A DNA stretch of 64,000 bases from Paralithodes platypus (GCA_032716605.1 CM064552.1:8601791-8665790); one strand, 5' to 3'. Counted from the first letter of the stretch, positions 30,935 through 41,841 are shown. Translations and numbers: made by a program. Notes: generated from the sequence alone by a model not told the origin.

Positions 30935-31077
30935 GTTGGATCCACCATGAATTTTGCTAACCTGTTGTACCTCATCTCTGAACACCAGAGGAAAATTGTT
31001 AGAACTATTGAAAGCTGTAACAATAAAATCCTGAATGCTGAAACTGCTGTTGCCTTTAACCTCGTCTGTTTAAAAGA

Positions 31078-31079
<2 letters not shown>

Positions 31080-31132
<53 letters not shown>

Positions 31133-31140
31133 TATATATA
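31080..31140. repeat. (TA)n microsatellite
   Basis: About 24 TA units, then ATTATATATATA and a T-run. Confidence 0.95.
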
Positions 31141-31470
31141 TTTTTTTTTAATATAATTATTGTTATAGTTTCCTTCCAAGACCTCCATCAAACTTAAAAC
31201 ATCCCCAATATCCCCCTTCTAAATATTTGTTTACATTTTTCAGTAGAAAAATTTCCCGGTCGGAGACCGTTCCTTCCTTATTTACAACCTCGCTATCGCT
31301 CGCTAGGAAAGAATCGACACCCAAATCACACGAAAGTTTTAATATTGACAAACAAATGAGGCGAAAGGTCTTAAAATCGTCAAACTAATGGGCCGAGCGT
31401 CTTAAAATCTAAAACAAACTAATGGGGATAAACATGAAGGAAAAGGGGGACCAGAGTAAAAACAAAACAA
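31141..31470. mobile_element. MITE family B, end-truncated
   Basis: AGTTTCCTTCCAAGACCTCC, CTCGCTATCGCTCGCTAGGA, AAACTAATGGGCCGAGCG and CTAATGGGGATAAACATG are in family order, but neither terminal TTAA is recognisable. Confidence 0.7.
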
Positions 31471-31569
31471 ACAAAACTTAATCAGATGACTCCTTTTGTT
31501 TTAGATCCCTAGGACGTTGGTTGAACCCCTGAAGATTTTTTTTTTTTTTTTTTTTTTTGCTATATATAG

Positions 31570-31899
31570 ACGATTGTATTCAGGTTAAGACGAAATGTTG
31601 GTAGTCAGAAGGTTAATTACGATATAAAGCAAAGCGAGTATAAACTATCTCAACTAACCCTGTGACTCCCAAAAGTCCTTCTTTAAATCTCTTCTATACC
31701 GGCGACAGTCTTTGCAATTTTGTTCTAGCTGCTATTAGACGATTTCATTCAGTTTAGCAAGGACCTCCAGTAATTAACAGGCTTCGGACTATCACACCTA
31801 ACCGTTTTTGGAGCCACACATCCTTCTGAAACTGCACACAATCGTCTAAATATCCCTAGAAGAAAATATAAAAGACGTCGCCGGTACGGAAGGAGTTAA
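31570..31899. mobile_element. MITE family P2-like, diverged
   Basis: Repeated TAGACGATT blocks, GACGTCGCCGGTACGG and CCGGCGACAG match the P2 interior. Its right TTAA (31896-31899) is shared with the following MITE A, the same arrangement as P2 and B at 12368. Confidence 0.55.
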
Positions 31900-32284
31900 G
31901 GGGGGTCACCGTTTTTTTTATCTTTCTCTCCTTTTCTCTCTTTTCCTGGCTTGAATCCATTCGGCCCCATTCAGCCAACTGTTTTAAGACGTTTATCCCC
32001 ATCCAGGTGTCGATTTTTTCCTGGCGAGCGATAGCGAGCCAGCATTGTATGGAGAAATCCGGCTTCGCCGGAGACATTTTTTCAATCGAAAAATGTACAA
32101 ATTTAGCTTGCTGTCAAAAAAAAAATTATATATATATGCTGGCTCGCTACCGCTCGCCAGAAAAATATTGTCACCTGGATGGGGGTAAACGTCTTAAAAC
32201 AGTAGGCTGAATGGGGCCGAATGGATACAAGTCAAAGAGAGAGGGAGAGAAAGATAAACAAAAAAGCGAGGTGGGCTCCCTTAA
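31896..32284. mobile_element. TTAA MITE, family A
   Basis: TTAA at 31896-31899 and 32281-32284; both cores intact (GGCGAGCGATAGCGAGCC and GGCTCGCTACCGCTCGCC). Confidence 0.92.
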
Positions 32285-32381
32285 TAAGGTATTGTGAATG
32301 TCGTGATGGCTGGCGTATAGTGTACTATCATCAGCAAATATAATGAACTTTATTAGATTCTTGGTGCAACTTGTGATTTCA

Positions 32382-32753
32382 TTAAGGGGGGTCACCTGCT
32401 TTTTGTTTTCTCTCCTTTTCTCTGGGCTATATCCCTTCGGCACCATTCAGCCTACTGTTATAAGACGTTCATCCCCATCCAGGTGTCGATTTTTTCCTGG
32501 CGAGCGGTAGCGAGCCAGCATATTTAAGATTTTTTTTTTGACAGCAGGCTAAATGTTTACATTTTTCGATAAAAAAAAAAATCCGGCGAAGCCGGATTTC
32601 TCCATACAATGCCGGCTTGCTATCGCTCGCCAGGAAAAAATCGACACCTGGATGGAGATAAACGTCTTAAAACATTAGGCTGAATGGGGACAAATGGATA
32701 CAACCCAGAGAAATAGAGAAAAGGAGATAAACAAAGCAGGTGACCCCCCTTAA
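32382..32753. mobile_element. TTAA MITE, family A
   Basis: TTAA at 32382-32385 and 32750-32753. About 97 bases after the previous one; ends GTGACCCCCC on both sides, making it the most symmetrical copy. Confidence 0.92.
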
Positions 32754-32839
32754 TGAATAATATAAAGAGTAATGGCCCCAATATAAAGCATACATCCCTG
32801 TGGAACACCATATGGTACTGTGTTATACGGGTGTCTAAC

Positions 32840-33042
32840 TTATGCCGGTATCTCACGAGCGCTTTTCCCCTCAACACTGGTCTGGCAGCTTATGAGGTAA
32901 TCACTAAAACTATTTCAGTCACCTAAATTCATCTATCATCAGTCTAGTTTCCGATACCAGTGTAAAATATTCCAGAAATATTGAAAGAAAAATTTTGATA
33001 ATCGAATGTTGACTATAAAGGCTCTTGTGTGATACCGGTTTA
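32840..33042. mobile_element. MITE family E, diverged copy
   Basis: ATCTCACGAGCGCTTTT at the left; the right end has GGCTCTTGTGTGATACCGG. The interior GGTCTGGCAGCT matches the copy at 6411-6612. Confidence 0.6.
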
Positions 33043-33049
33043 ATGAACA

Positions 33050-33451
33050 TACTGAGTTTTAATACGCAGGCCATTAGTTTGGCGATCGTAAGACCTTTTG
33101 AGCCATTTACGTGTCTATTTTTTCCTGGCGAGCGATAGCTAGTGAGTAACTATGGAGGGGCTTTTTCTACCGAAAAATGTACAAGTTTGTTCCGAAGCGG
33201 GGTCTTGAGGGTATTTTTTAATCTTGATGAAGGTTTTGGGAGTAAAGAAAAAACAAAAACAAAAATGTACGTAATTTAACTTGGTGTCAAAACAAATATA
33301 TATATATGCTGGCTTGCTACCGCTCGCCAGGAAAATATTGACACCTGGATGGGGGTAAACGTCTTAAAACAGTAGGCTGAATGGGTCCGAATGGATACAA
33401 GCCAAAGAGAGAGGGAGAGAAAGAGAAAAACAGCGAGGTGGGCTCCCTTAA
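33050..33451. mobile_element. Chimeric MITE: family B left half joined to family A right half
   Basis: The first part has CCATTAGTTTGGCGATCGTA, a core TCCTGGCGAGCGATAG and GTCTTGAGGGT, as in B. From about 33260 it changes to A: TGTCAAAACAAATATATATA, GCTCGCCAGGAAAATATT, then GCGAGGTGGGCTCCC and TTAA at 33448-33451. The left TTAA is not clear. The right TTAA provides the GR3 stop codon. Confidence 0.75.
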
Positions 33452-33546
33452 AATTCCGATCCATTGGCCACAGCCCCGTTTAGTCCCTGTTCAGTGAGGC
33501 GGAACTGTAGCAGGATGATCAGATACGTCGCTACGAAACTGAAGAT
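33448..33546 (-). CDS. GR3 exon 4 (TM7, TYLIILLQF, stop)
   Basis: Acceptor GTGTTTCAG, 32 codons plus TAA. The tail after LLQF is RLTEQGLNGAVANGSEF, eight residues longer than in GR1. Its last codons abut the MITE. Confidence 0.87.
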   Translation of the reverse strand: MFSFVATYLIILLQFRLTEQGLNGAVANGSEF

Positions 33547-33584
33547 CTGAAACACAATGCACGGGTTATATACTGTATATATAC

Positions 33585-33659
<75 letters not shown>

Positions 33660-36600
33660 TGTATATATATTACATTTGGATTTAGTAAGCAGTCTAGAAA
33701 TATATATTCATGCCTTGTCTATGAGAATAATTTCAATAATTATCTATTTTGTCAGTTTCAAAGGTCCAAACATGACAATTATATATACTGTACGTTAAAT
33801 GTGTTATACAGGCTACCCACATCCAACATGCTAGCTCGGCCCAATGTGAAGATACGACACATCCTAAACCCCGGACACTCGTCCACCACTTCAACCACCT
33901 CACGGATCTGCAAAATATAGACAAATAATTGTACGGTCACGCTAATAAGTCATGTCCCAGCTGTCATTACGTTTGGCTCGCTCTTGGCTGTATTATTGTC
34001 TGTCAGATGTTGAATAGGGCGGGTAAGTGTAGGAACATGTTTGTATATTTCACTCGATATAAACAAAATCAAGCTTAGATATTGCTGATCCCAATTATTG
34101 ATCAAACCATACTTGGTGCCGAGACATCACTTATTAGCGCGACTGTACACTCGGATGCCATAGAATCTACCCTAGTCGTAAATATCTGAGGACTTTGCAT
34201 ATATCAAATTATGGACATTTATCTCTGGAAACGAATTTATGAATGTAATTTTCTATACATCAACTACAAAACTATATATACTATTTATTGAAGAGCAAAT
34301 TCTATAAAATAATCAATCCAGATTGATATCACTGCATAAAGAAACGTATAGAATGTCCACAATTCCTAGTGAGTGGGTAAGAGACTATGGCATCCGTGTG
34401 AAGTAGAAGAACACTCAAAAGTGGCTCTAATTGTGTATTTGGTAATCCTAGAGCTTTTTCATAGCTTATAACTCAATGGTTATAGTCTTTGAATTTTTCT
34501 TATAGGGGCTTTCACACATCAAAAATGCCTCCTCCTGTTATGCTTCAATGATTCCCTCGCAGGTATGGGGAAAGATCAGTTAAATGGTGTTGTGGGCCAC
34601 TCGGAAGCCATACTGCAAGGTCTTGTAGCTGTCTTCGGTGGATAGGTAATATATTGTCATTGCCAATCTCAACCCAGGCATCAATTATTTTTTTATTTTT
34701 TTATTTTTTTTCTATATTCCAACTACTCCCTCTCGGGCATAGGCTGAGAGCCTGTACATTCCACCGCTCAACACGGTGAAGCCCGTGAGGTCTTGTTCCA
34801 GTCTGGGGAGTGAGACATGTGAAGCATCCATCATGGCTCGAAGCAGCTCCATCTCTGAAGCGGCCGGTTGCTACGCTCAATTGCTTCACCGTCTCACCCT
34901 CCAGCCTCAGACCCTCACTCTCAGAACGCCACCTATTGAACAGGTGAACTCACTAGGCATTGTCCCCCTGTAACATATTTTGAATATGGGAATATTCATA
35001 CAGTGTTATTTAATCAGGGAACAATGAGGGTATTTTTTTGGCATTTCGGTGGGCTTTGTGGTAATGCACTGATACTAGGTACAGCACAAATTCAATCCCA
35101 ATAATATCTTCCCATTGACATATCGGGATTTGAACCCGGGTCCATTGGATTACCAATCCAGTGGCATGACCACTCCACCACACCTCCCCTATATTTACTC
35201 CAGAAGGTGTCCTTCCTCTCAATCCGGGGGCTAACCCGAGCCAGGAGCTCATTGAACATGTTGGCGTTCATGTGGGGGAAATTTTTGAGACCCTGGGCAT
35301 CCTCCAATTCCAGGTCCTTAATGAGCGGCTCATACTGACCAAACCGTGGGCCTTGCAGAAGGCATTACCTGCTGCACAGGTGTCTCCTCCGCTGCCTTGT
35401 CTTATTTCTAGCCAGCATCAATTTACAAATGGCCAGGTTAAGATCTGTTACTTCTACTGCCAGCTACTGCAGCTTCAGTAGTTCCATTGGGCGGGACATC
35501 ACGGCCATCACGACCCACTCCAGGCAGGCACCAGGTAGATGTTGCGGGATAGAGGGCTGATGTAGTGTGACGAGGTATGCTTCATTCGCTCCTGTTTATA
35601 TATTCCTCAAGGCACCTGGGGCATTAATACGTGGACACTCGTAACATGGTTTTACCTACTCGTATGGGGTTGTGGCGCTGTCATAGCAATTCGTAGTTCG
35701 CTCATGGCAATATGTAGATCAGTTTTGACAGTTTAATTTCGAAATTTCGAATTTGCGTGTGGCTCATTTAAAGTCATAGTGAATTAGGAGGTCGGTCGTC
35801 AACACTCCTGGTAACTTATACGTCATGCCTGACTTTTGCTTACAGCAGGATAACGCAACAAATTCCCGTTTTTACGAACTCTTGGCCGTAATCATGAATG
35901 TGTGGAACCTCCTTTACTGTCACGAGGACAGTCCAACTGCCAACACCATCACACACACACACATTTATGGATATTCTAATGATTATAGCAGTAGCATATG
36001 ATTCATGTAGCCTATGCAGAAAAATACCTTTTCTCACAAACCTCTCTGTGCTTTTTATATAGTAAGAGATAAAAATATCATACCTCATCCTTCATGTCCT
36101 TGTTGTCCTCACGATGAATTAGCTCCTGAAGTTGCAGCCTTAGCTTGTCCATCTCATGGAAAAAAGAAGGCATTAATTATATAATATCCTATAGAACTGG
36201 ACGGAGAGTATGTGATCGTAAGTGTGTCTCTGTTTTTTGTTTGTGGGAAATATATTTCACAAAAATTACAAAGTTTGGTATATTATTCTTTGACTTCTTT
36301 ACTTCTTTGAAGGAGTTAAGCTCACCTGATCTTGCTGGATGACTGGAAGGTTTGGAAGTAACAGTATTGGGCAGATGTTGATGATTATGTAGGCCGCTGT
36401 TGTGAACTTGTGTATGGGTTTGAACCCCAACGCAAATGACAGATAGTAAGCCGAGATGATGAAGGAGAGGATGTAGGTGAGCATGGTGAGAGCGATGGGA
36501 AAGGCGAGGTACTCCAACAGCAGTCGCTGGAACTCATTGATTTCCAGAAGCTTATCTCGAATTCCTTGCAGGATTTTCAACTTCTGGGATGAGCTTGGGT

Positions 36601-37480
36601 TTCTTCCGTCGGGTTGCCAGTGGTTCTGTATGTTAGCGAGGGGTAGAATGTCTTCATGTACATTTGATGGCTTGCGAAAAATACCTTGGGAATGTTGATG
36701 GGTACCTTTCATCAGAGCAGACTGGGACACACTTTTCTTCAGGCTTGCATATTCTTGGTTGTCAAATTTACGGAGAGATTGTCGGAGATTAATATATATC
36801 CGAGTCATGAGGCGTAAGCTTGTGTAAAAGAAACTCATAACAAAACAAGAAAGGAGGTATTGCATTAAGGTTTCATACAGTTCCTTGATGCATAAAAGTG
36901 GCAAAGTCAGAGCATGCTTTATAGCAAGAGAGGCTAGGATCCCGCAGTTTGCCACTGAGAAAACAATAGCGCTAGCCACGAAATATCGATCATAAGGAAA
37001 AGTCTTGGGCAGCTTGTTGTCGAGGAGAGTTAGTGTGTGAAGACCCTGAACCACTTTCCTTGATAGGTCTCTGTACACAATTAGATAGATGAATAATGAT
37101 GATACTGCCAGAGCTCCAAAAATATCCCCCAAGGTCGATGCCAGGTGCCTGGTGTTGTCGGTACTTATCTCTGGGTACAAATTCATATTTTTATATATGA
37201 ATAGGAAGATGTAACAGAAGAAGAATATGACAGTGATAAAGGTCCACAGTTTCCATCCTCTGCTTGATTGGTAGTAGATGCATGAAGAGTTGCTGCAGCT
37301 TGGTTGCTTTTGGGCGTGATGATAATCGTTGATTTTATTATTGTTGCCTCGGATTTCCATAAGAATTCGCTTAAACTGTCCATGGGTATTTCGCCGATGG
37401 TTCCTAGATTGTCGGAATGGGAATCCACCAAATAGCTTGAGAAACAGGAGGGAGAAACTGAAGAAGAGTTTATTGTTCAT
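33448..37480 (-). CDS. Gustatory receptor-like chemoreceptor GR3 (four exons)
   Basis: Predicted 469-residue receptor. Exons 37480-36326 (385 codons), 36152-36084, 33907-33821 and 33546-33448 join in phase 0. N-terminal LLFLKLFGGFPFRQS matches GR1. Hydrophobic segments include LWTFITVIFFFCYIFLFIY, VSSLFIYLIVY, YLLSCFVMSFFYTSLRLM and YLAFPIALTMLTYILSFI. The final exon has IFSFVATYLIILLQF, the GR signature, and a 17-residue tail. I chose the ATG at 37480 because it aligns with the GR1 start; the frame extends further upstream but only to a TTG at 37555. The TM4-TM5 loop is short and lacks the tandem repeat of GR1/GR2. Introns are 173, 2176 and 274 bp. The stop TAA lies within the TTAA of an inserted MITE. 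Confidence 0.86.
33577..33675. repeat. (TA)n microsatellite in GR3 intron 3
   Basis: About 40 TA units flanked by ACTGTATATATA-type imperfect copies. Confidence 0.95.
33821..33907 (-). CDS. GR3 exon 3
   Basis: 87 bp, acceptor ATTTTGCAG, donor GTGGGT. IREVVEVVDECPGFRMCRIF, then TLGRASMLD, collinear with GR1 exon 3. Confidence 0.87.
33931..34149. mobile_element. MITE family D, complete, in GR3 intron 2
   Basis: Inverted ends GTACGGTCACGCTAATAAGT and, from the right, GTACAGTCGCGCTAATAAGT. About 219 bp, no ORF. Begins 24 bases upstream of exon 3. Confidence 0.75.
34150..34689. other. No recognisable feature (GR3 intron 2)
   Basis: AT-rich sequence without ORF, TIR or tandem repeat that I can see. 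Confidence 0.4.
34690..34945 (-). mobile_element. Poly(A)-tailed retroposon, family H, in GR3 intron 2
   Basis: Reverse-orientation relative of 3311-3616, starting on this strand's 3' side with a T-rich tract. Shares CTCTCGGGCATAGGCTGAGA and GAGGTCTTGTTCCAGTCT; diverged in the middle. Confidence 0.65.
35010..35196 (-). mobile_element. tRNA-derived SINE in GR3 intron 2
   Basis: On the minus strand GTGTGGTGGAGTGG (A-box-like) and GACCCGGGTTCAAATCCCG (B box) are 33 bases apart. About 100 bases of tail containing AATGCACTGATACTAGGT on the plus strand follow. The 5' and 3' ends of the tRNA-like part do not form an acceptor stem, so this is a SINE head and not a tRNA gene. Confidence 0.65.
35200..35420 (-). 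pseudogene. PIF/Harbinger transposase fragment
   Basis: Minus-strand reading has FGQYEPLIKDLELEDAQG, then LKNFPHMNANMFNELLARVS and PRIERKDTFWSKYRG. This matches the N-terminal portion preceding the DDE domain of Harbinger transposases. Truncated by the SINE; no catalytic domain remains. Confidence 0.65.
35421..36083. other. No recognisable feature (GR3 intron 2)
   Basis: Decayed sequence upstream of the Harbinger fragment on its strand. No independent gene seen; a short ACACACACAC run at 35951. Confidence 0.4.
36084..36152 (-). CDS. GR3 exon 2
   Basis: 69 bp, acceptor CCATGAG, donor GTATGA. MDKLRLQLQELIHRED aligns with VEQLKQQLQALLHRQE of GR1. The acceptor lacks a strong pyrimidine tract next to AG, so it is the weakest junction in the model. 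Confidence 0.8.
36326..37480 (-). CDS. GR3 exon 1 (TM1-TM6)
   Basis: Ends PVIQQDQ before donor GTGAGC, the same place as PVILETQ in GR1. The open frame continues to 36299 but that is intron. Confidence 0.88.
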
Positions 37481-37756
37481 TATGCGAGGCTGGTGTTCCG
37501 GGAATCTGCTCAAATACTGCTTAAGTGGCTTATCCTTGATTCGTAGAGTTTGCAATTATTCGAAACCGATTGAAGTCTTCTTGATGTTGATTATAAAGAT
37601 ATAAAAAAAAACTACTGAGTGCCCTATACCAGGCTTTCGTGCTTATTCTTAACTTTTTCCAGATCAAGTTATTTTATAGTATATAGATGATGATATGATT
37701 GATTTTCTTCTAGTTGATTTTGCTCAGTAGTTCTTGATACGTTGAGAAAAGAGTCG
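37481..37756. other. Immediate upstream region of GR3
   Basis: No TATA box or other promoter motif identified with confidence. Confidence 0.3.
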
Positions 37757-38430
37757 GTGTATTAGATTTTGAATTTGTTATACTTGGATGTTGATTTTGT
37801 ATCCAGCTAAAACCGAGGATTATTGGTTGTAAGTAGAAGAAGGCGTGATATATATTGGTTGTAAGTAGAAGAAGGCGTGATATATATTTTGTTGACTTTG
37901 ACTTCGATGTGTAAAGAAAAAGTATTTGTATTAGATTTTGAATGTACCAAACTTTGATGCTGATTTTGTATATTTCCAGGCAGAGGATTGATAAAAGTAG
38001 ATGAAGGTGCTGTATGCTATATTTTTTGCTAATTATGCTCACTTGTCATTGATGTGCCAAAAAAAAAAGTAGTTGTATTAGATTTTTACTTATATTTTCA
38101 TATAGTATTTATTTGAGGCCAAACATGATTAGATAGTAGTCAGGACAGGTGAAGGTATTGAGGGATAAGCCTTTACAACGGCACCTCGTTTGTCTACAAT
38201 CTACTTTTCCTTATTTTCTGAAGACTGTAGAGAGGGGAAAAGGGGTGTAGGTAGGTGGTCTAGTGGTTTAGGCGCTGGAGTGCTGCACTACTGGCCTGGG
38301 TTCGAACCCTGGCTGGGGCATGACACAAAATATTAACAGGGTTACGATCTATTGTCTCTTGCTGGTGTTGCTTGCTTGCCGTTGATGTGGGATGAAAGCA
38401 TAATCGTTGTATTTGATTTTGAAAGTAATG
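37757..38430. repeat. Degenerate tandem repeat upstream of GR3
   Basis: The phrase GTATTAGATTTTGAAT or close variants recurs near 37759, 37927, 38070 and 38409, each loosely followed by TTGATGTGGG-, GATTTTGTAT- or GATGAAGG-like blocks. A perfect duplication of 33 bases (TTGGTTGTAAGTAGAAGAAG and its continuation) is at 37826-37888. The inner boundary of the right palindrome arm (38402) lies inside this repeat. Confidence 0.6.
38250..38345 (+). mobile_element. tRNA-like SINE head
   Basis: GTGGTCTAGTGGTTTAGGCG resembles an A box and GGGTTCGAACCCTGG a B box at tRNA-like spacing, but the acceptor stem is not formed. Outside the palindrome arm. Confidence 0.5.
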
Positions 38431-38788
38431 TGTACTTTTCAAGGTCGAAAATCATTACATAGTATTTCAAGTTTGTTTATTTTGGTTGTTTTTGCTGTTT
38501 TTGCCGTTGATATATACTAAAGGAATAATGGTTGGCTTAGCTTGTGTATCTATAATGTTACCGACCGCCTCGCTAAGCTATCACTCTACAGAAAACATGC
38601 GAGGAAGAGGTTATAACTTAATGTTTACGTTGATATTCCGATAATCTATGAAGCCAAACAGCGCCTCTACTACATCATCTAGTAATGAAACGTTGCATGA
38701 ATAATGAGATGTGCTGTTAAGGAAATGTGTATGTTTTTTGGTATACAAATTTTGGTATTTGGTTATTTGGTGTATTGGCGAGAGTCCA

Positions 38789-38789
<1 letters not shown>
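38402..38789. other. Inner end of right arm, no recognised gene
   Basis: Inverse of 27742-28132; no gene or TIR recognised. Confidence 0.5.
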
Positions 38790-38836
<47 letters not shown>

Positions 38837-38916
38837 TATACTTTATATACCCGGTATATTTATTTTTATTTTATTTTTGATTTTTTGTTAGTTTCCTTCC
38901 TAGATAAATGTGTACC

Positions 38917-39219
38917 TTAACCCGAGAATATCATTAGAAACGTCACTTAGCTCTGCATTGTCAAAATAGAAAGTGAAAAAATAATTTCGGACTAAGCACT
39001 AGTTCCGAATTGCTGAAGCCAACTGTTTCGTATGTATATATTGTATATATTGTATATATTGTTATATATTGTATATATTGGGTTAACATTCCACACTGAT
39101 ATATGGTATTGATAAATACTCAGCAATTCGGAACTAGTGCTTAGTCCGAAATTACTTTTTCACATTCTATTTTGACAACGCAGAGCTAAGCGACGTTTCT
39201 AATGATATTCTCGGGTTAA
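38917..39219. mobile_element. TTAA foldback element (right-arm copy)
   Basis: Inverse of 27305-27609; TTAA at 38917-38920 and 39216-39219. The (TATAT)-rich loop differs slightly in length. Confidence 0.85.
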
Positions 39220-39435
39220 AGTACACATTTATCTTGGGAGGAAACTAAAAAAAAATAAAAAATAAAATAAATATATATATATATATAAGAGAAATAAGTA
39301 TTCAGAAGCGAATGAATCAAAGTAATTATCATCATATTAACCCTTTATAATTAATATACAAGTTATAATAATTATGTGAATTGAATATGTAAAATGCACG
39401 TCCTAACAAGATAGTGATACTAATATAAAATAACC

Positions 39436-39817
39436 TTAAGGGGAGTGACCTGCTTTTTGTTATTTCTGTCCTTTTCTCTCTCTGTGGCTTGTATCCATTC
39501 GGCCCCATTCAGCCAACTATTTTAAGACGTTTATCCCCATCTAGGTGTCGATTTCTTCCTGGCGAGCGATAGCGAGCCAGCATTATATGAAGAAATCCGG
39601 CTTCGCCGGAGACATTTTTCTATCGAAAAATGTACAAATTTAGCCTGCTGTCTAACAAAAATAAAAAATATGCTGGCTCGCTACCGCACACCAGTAAGAA
39701 ATTGACACCTGGATGGGGATACACGTCTTAAAACAGTAGGCTGAATGGGGCCAAATGGATACAAGCCAGAGAAAGATAGAAAAGGACAGAACACAAACAG
39801 GTCACCCCGGTCCTTAA
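39436..39817. mobile_element. TTAA MITE, family A (right arm)
   Basis: TTAA at 39436-39439 and 39814-39817; counterpart of 26702-27086. Confidence 0.9.
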
Positions 39818-39875
39818 CTCTATGCAATAATTATGTACTCATAATTATACACTGATTCAAATTAATGAAACTTAC

Positions 39876-40340
39876 ATGTGTCTGTCGACACTGACTTACG
39901 GAAGCGAAGCATGGACGTTGGTTGAGAGACTCAGACCAAGAGTGAGAGCAGTGGAAATGAATTACTTAAGGAGTGCGTGCGGAGTTACATGGAGGGATAG
40001 ACAGACTAATGAGGAAGTAAGAAGGAGGTGTGGTGTGGAGGTAGATGTGCTGGAAAGTGTGAAAAGGAACAACTTGAGATGGTTCGGCCATATGGAACGT
40101 ATGGAAAGCGAGAGAATGACTAAGAGGGTGTACGAGAGCGAGGTGGAGGGACAGAGGGGGAGAGGTAGACCGAATATGAGGTGGAAGGATGGAGTGAGGA
40201 AGTACATGAACGAAGGCGGTGCTGGTTGGGGGGAGGGGCGTCGACTGACTGGGGACAGAGGTGCATGGGGGCGGTTCGTTCGTGGCCACCCCTTCGGGGA
40301 TCACGGCGTCAGGCAATAGATAGATAGATAGACATGTGTC
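39876..40340 (+). mobile_element. LINE 3' fragment with (TAGA)n tail (right arm)
   Basis: Counterpart of 26188-26643. Same 147-codon C-terminal frame ending at 40319, then the TAGA tail and the duplicated ACATGTGTCTGT target on both sides. Confidence 0.9.
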
Positions 40341-40412
40341 TGTTTTACCAGGGTTGACGAACGAATGTGTCGTGCTGTGTTTGACTGACTGTACAAAGTT
40401 GCCATATAGGTC

Positions 40413-40754
40413 ATTAAGGGGAGATTTCCACCTGAGATATTTTTTTCTGGACCCCTTTCTCCCTCAGGTTTAGTCCCATTGCTTTTGATATTTTAAGACG
40501 TTCGCCCCATTAGTTTGGCGATTTTAAGAACGTTCGCCCCATTTCTGTCAATTTTAAGACCGTTCGTGCCATTTACTGTAGGTGTCTATTTTTCCCTGGC
40601 GAGCGATAGCGAGCCTGTGTTTTAAGAAGAACCGGCCATCGGCCGGGACATTTTTCTACCGAAAAATGTACAAATTTATCTTGAAAGGGGGTCTAGGGAG
40701 TGTAATTTTAAGCTTGACGGAGATCTAGGGAACAGACTAAAAACCTCCCCGTAA
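40413..40754. mobile_element. TTAA MITE, family B (right arm)
   Basis: TTAA at 40413-40416; other end GTAA. Counterpart of 25766-26105. Confidence 0.88.
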
Positions 40755-40762
40755 GTATTACT

Positions 40763-40999
40763 ATTAACTAATTTTGTGTTTTGTCTGTGTTTGTTCGCTG
40801 TTTTGTCTTGTGTTTTGTGTTTTCCTGTTCTTGCTCTGTCTTGAGTCGGCCACCCCCAAGAAAATACAAAAAAAACAAAAAGTAATAATAATAATAATAA
40901 TAATAATACAACAGAGGAAAATAAAATAAAATAAATCGGAAAAGTGGGGATTGGGCCTGAACATATAGATCGATAGATAGATAGATTAACTAATTACGA
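40763..40999 (+). mobile_element. Small retroposon with (TAGA)n tail (right arm)
   Basis: Counterpart of 25521-25757, in sense orientation here: body, then ATAGATCGATAGATAGATAG and the second AATTAGTTAAT-type target duplication (inverse ATTAACTAATT). Confidence 0.75.
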
Positions 41000-41290
41000 A
41001 ATAAATGTTGTCAAGAAGTAAACTTCAGCACCCGATAAAGTTGAATATACTCTAAACAATATGCTACATAAATATAGTGGATTACATTATATCTATACAA
41101 TAATACAATAATACACTCCTGTTTCTTTCGTTTTCTACGTATTTAGATCGGGTTTCTTTGTGGCGATAACATATTTCTCACCTAAGAATGCGTTGGTTTG
41201 GTTTCTAAATCTTTCCAATATTTTATCATCACCTTCCAGAAAATGATGATCAGCTTCCAAAGAATGATTGCGAATTGCTGAAAGCTGCAT

Positions 41291-41664
41291 TTAAGGGAGC
41301 CCACCTCGCTTGTTTTCTCTTTCTCTCCCTCTCTCTTCGGCTTGTATCCATTCGGCCCCATTCAGCCTACTGTTTTAAGACGTTTACCCTCATCCAGGTG
41401 TCAATATTTTCCGCTCGCCAGCATATATATATATTTTTGTTTTGACAGAAAGCCAAATTTGTAAATTTTTCGATAGAAAAATTTCTCCAGCGAAGCCGGA
41501 TTTCTCCATACAATGCTGGCTCGATATCGCTCGCCAGGAACAAATCGACACCTGGATGGGGATAAACGTCTTAAAACAGTTGGCTGAATGGGGCCGAATG
41601 TAAACAAGCCAGGGAAAGAGAGAAAAGGAGAGACAGATAAAAAAAAGCCGGTGACCCCCCTTAA
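41291..41664. mobile_element. TTAA MITE, family A (right arm)
   Basis: TTAA at 41291-41294 and 41661-41664; counterpart of 24852-25225 and sharing its damaged second core. Confidence 0.9.
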
Positions 41665-41841
41665 GTGAGATATTGCCCTGTTCGGATACCTCTTCCCCTG
41701 TGTTCCATTATCCTTGATCGGAATGCTCGAGATATACTTCGCAGGACAGAGAGGACATGACAATTCATAATTATACGATATTGGAATATACGAGATTAGG
41801 AATTTTATCTTAATAGTGAGAAGAAAAAAAATGAACCTATA

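Noticed and set aside
35010..35196. Functional tRNA gene
   Set aside because: A and B boxes are present but the acceptor stem does not pair and a SINE-like tail follows.
37481..37555. Longer GR3 N-terminus starting at 37555
   Set aside because: The codon at 37555 is TTG; the first ATG in frame, at 37480, aligns with the GR1 start.
38250..38345. Functional tRNA gene
   Set aside because: B box GGTTCGAACCC is good, but the 5' and 3' ends do not form an acceptor stem.
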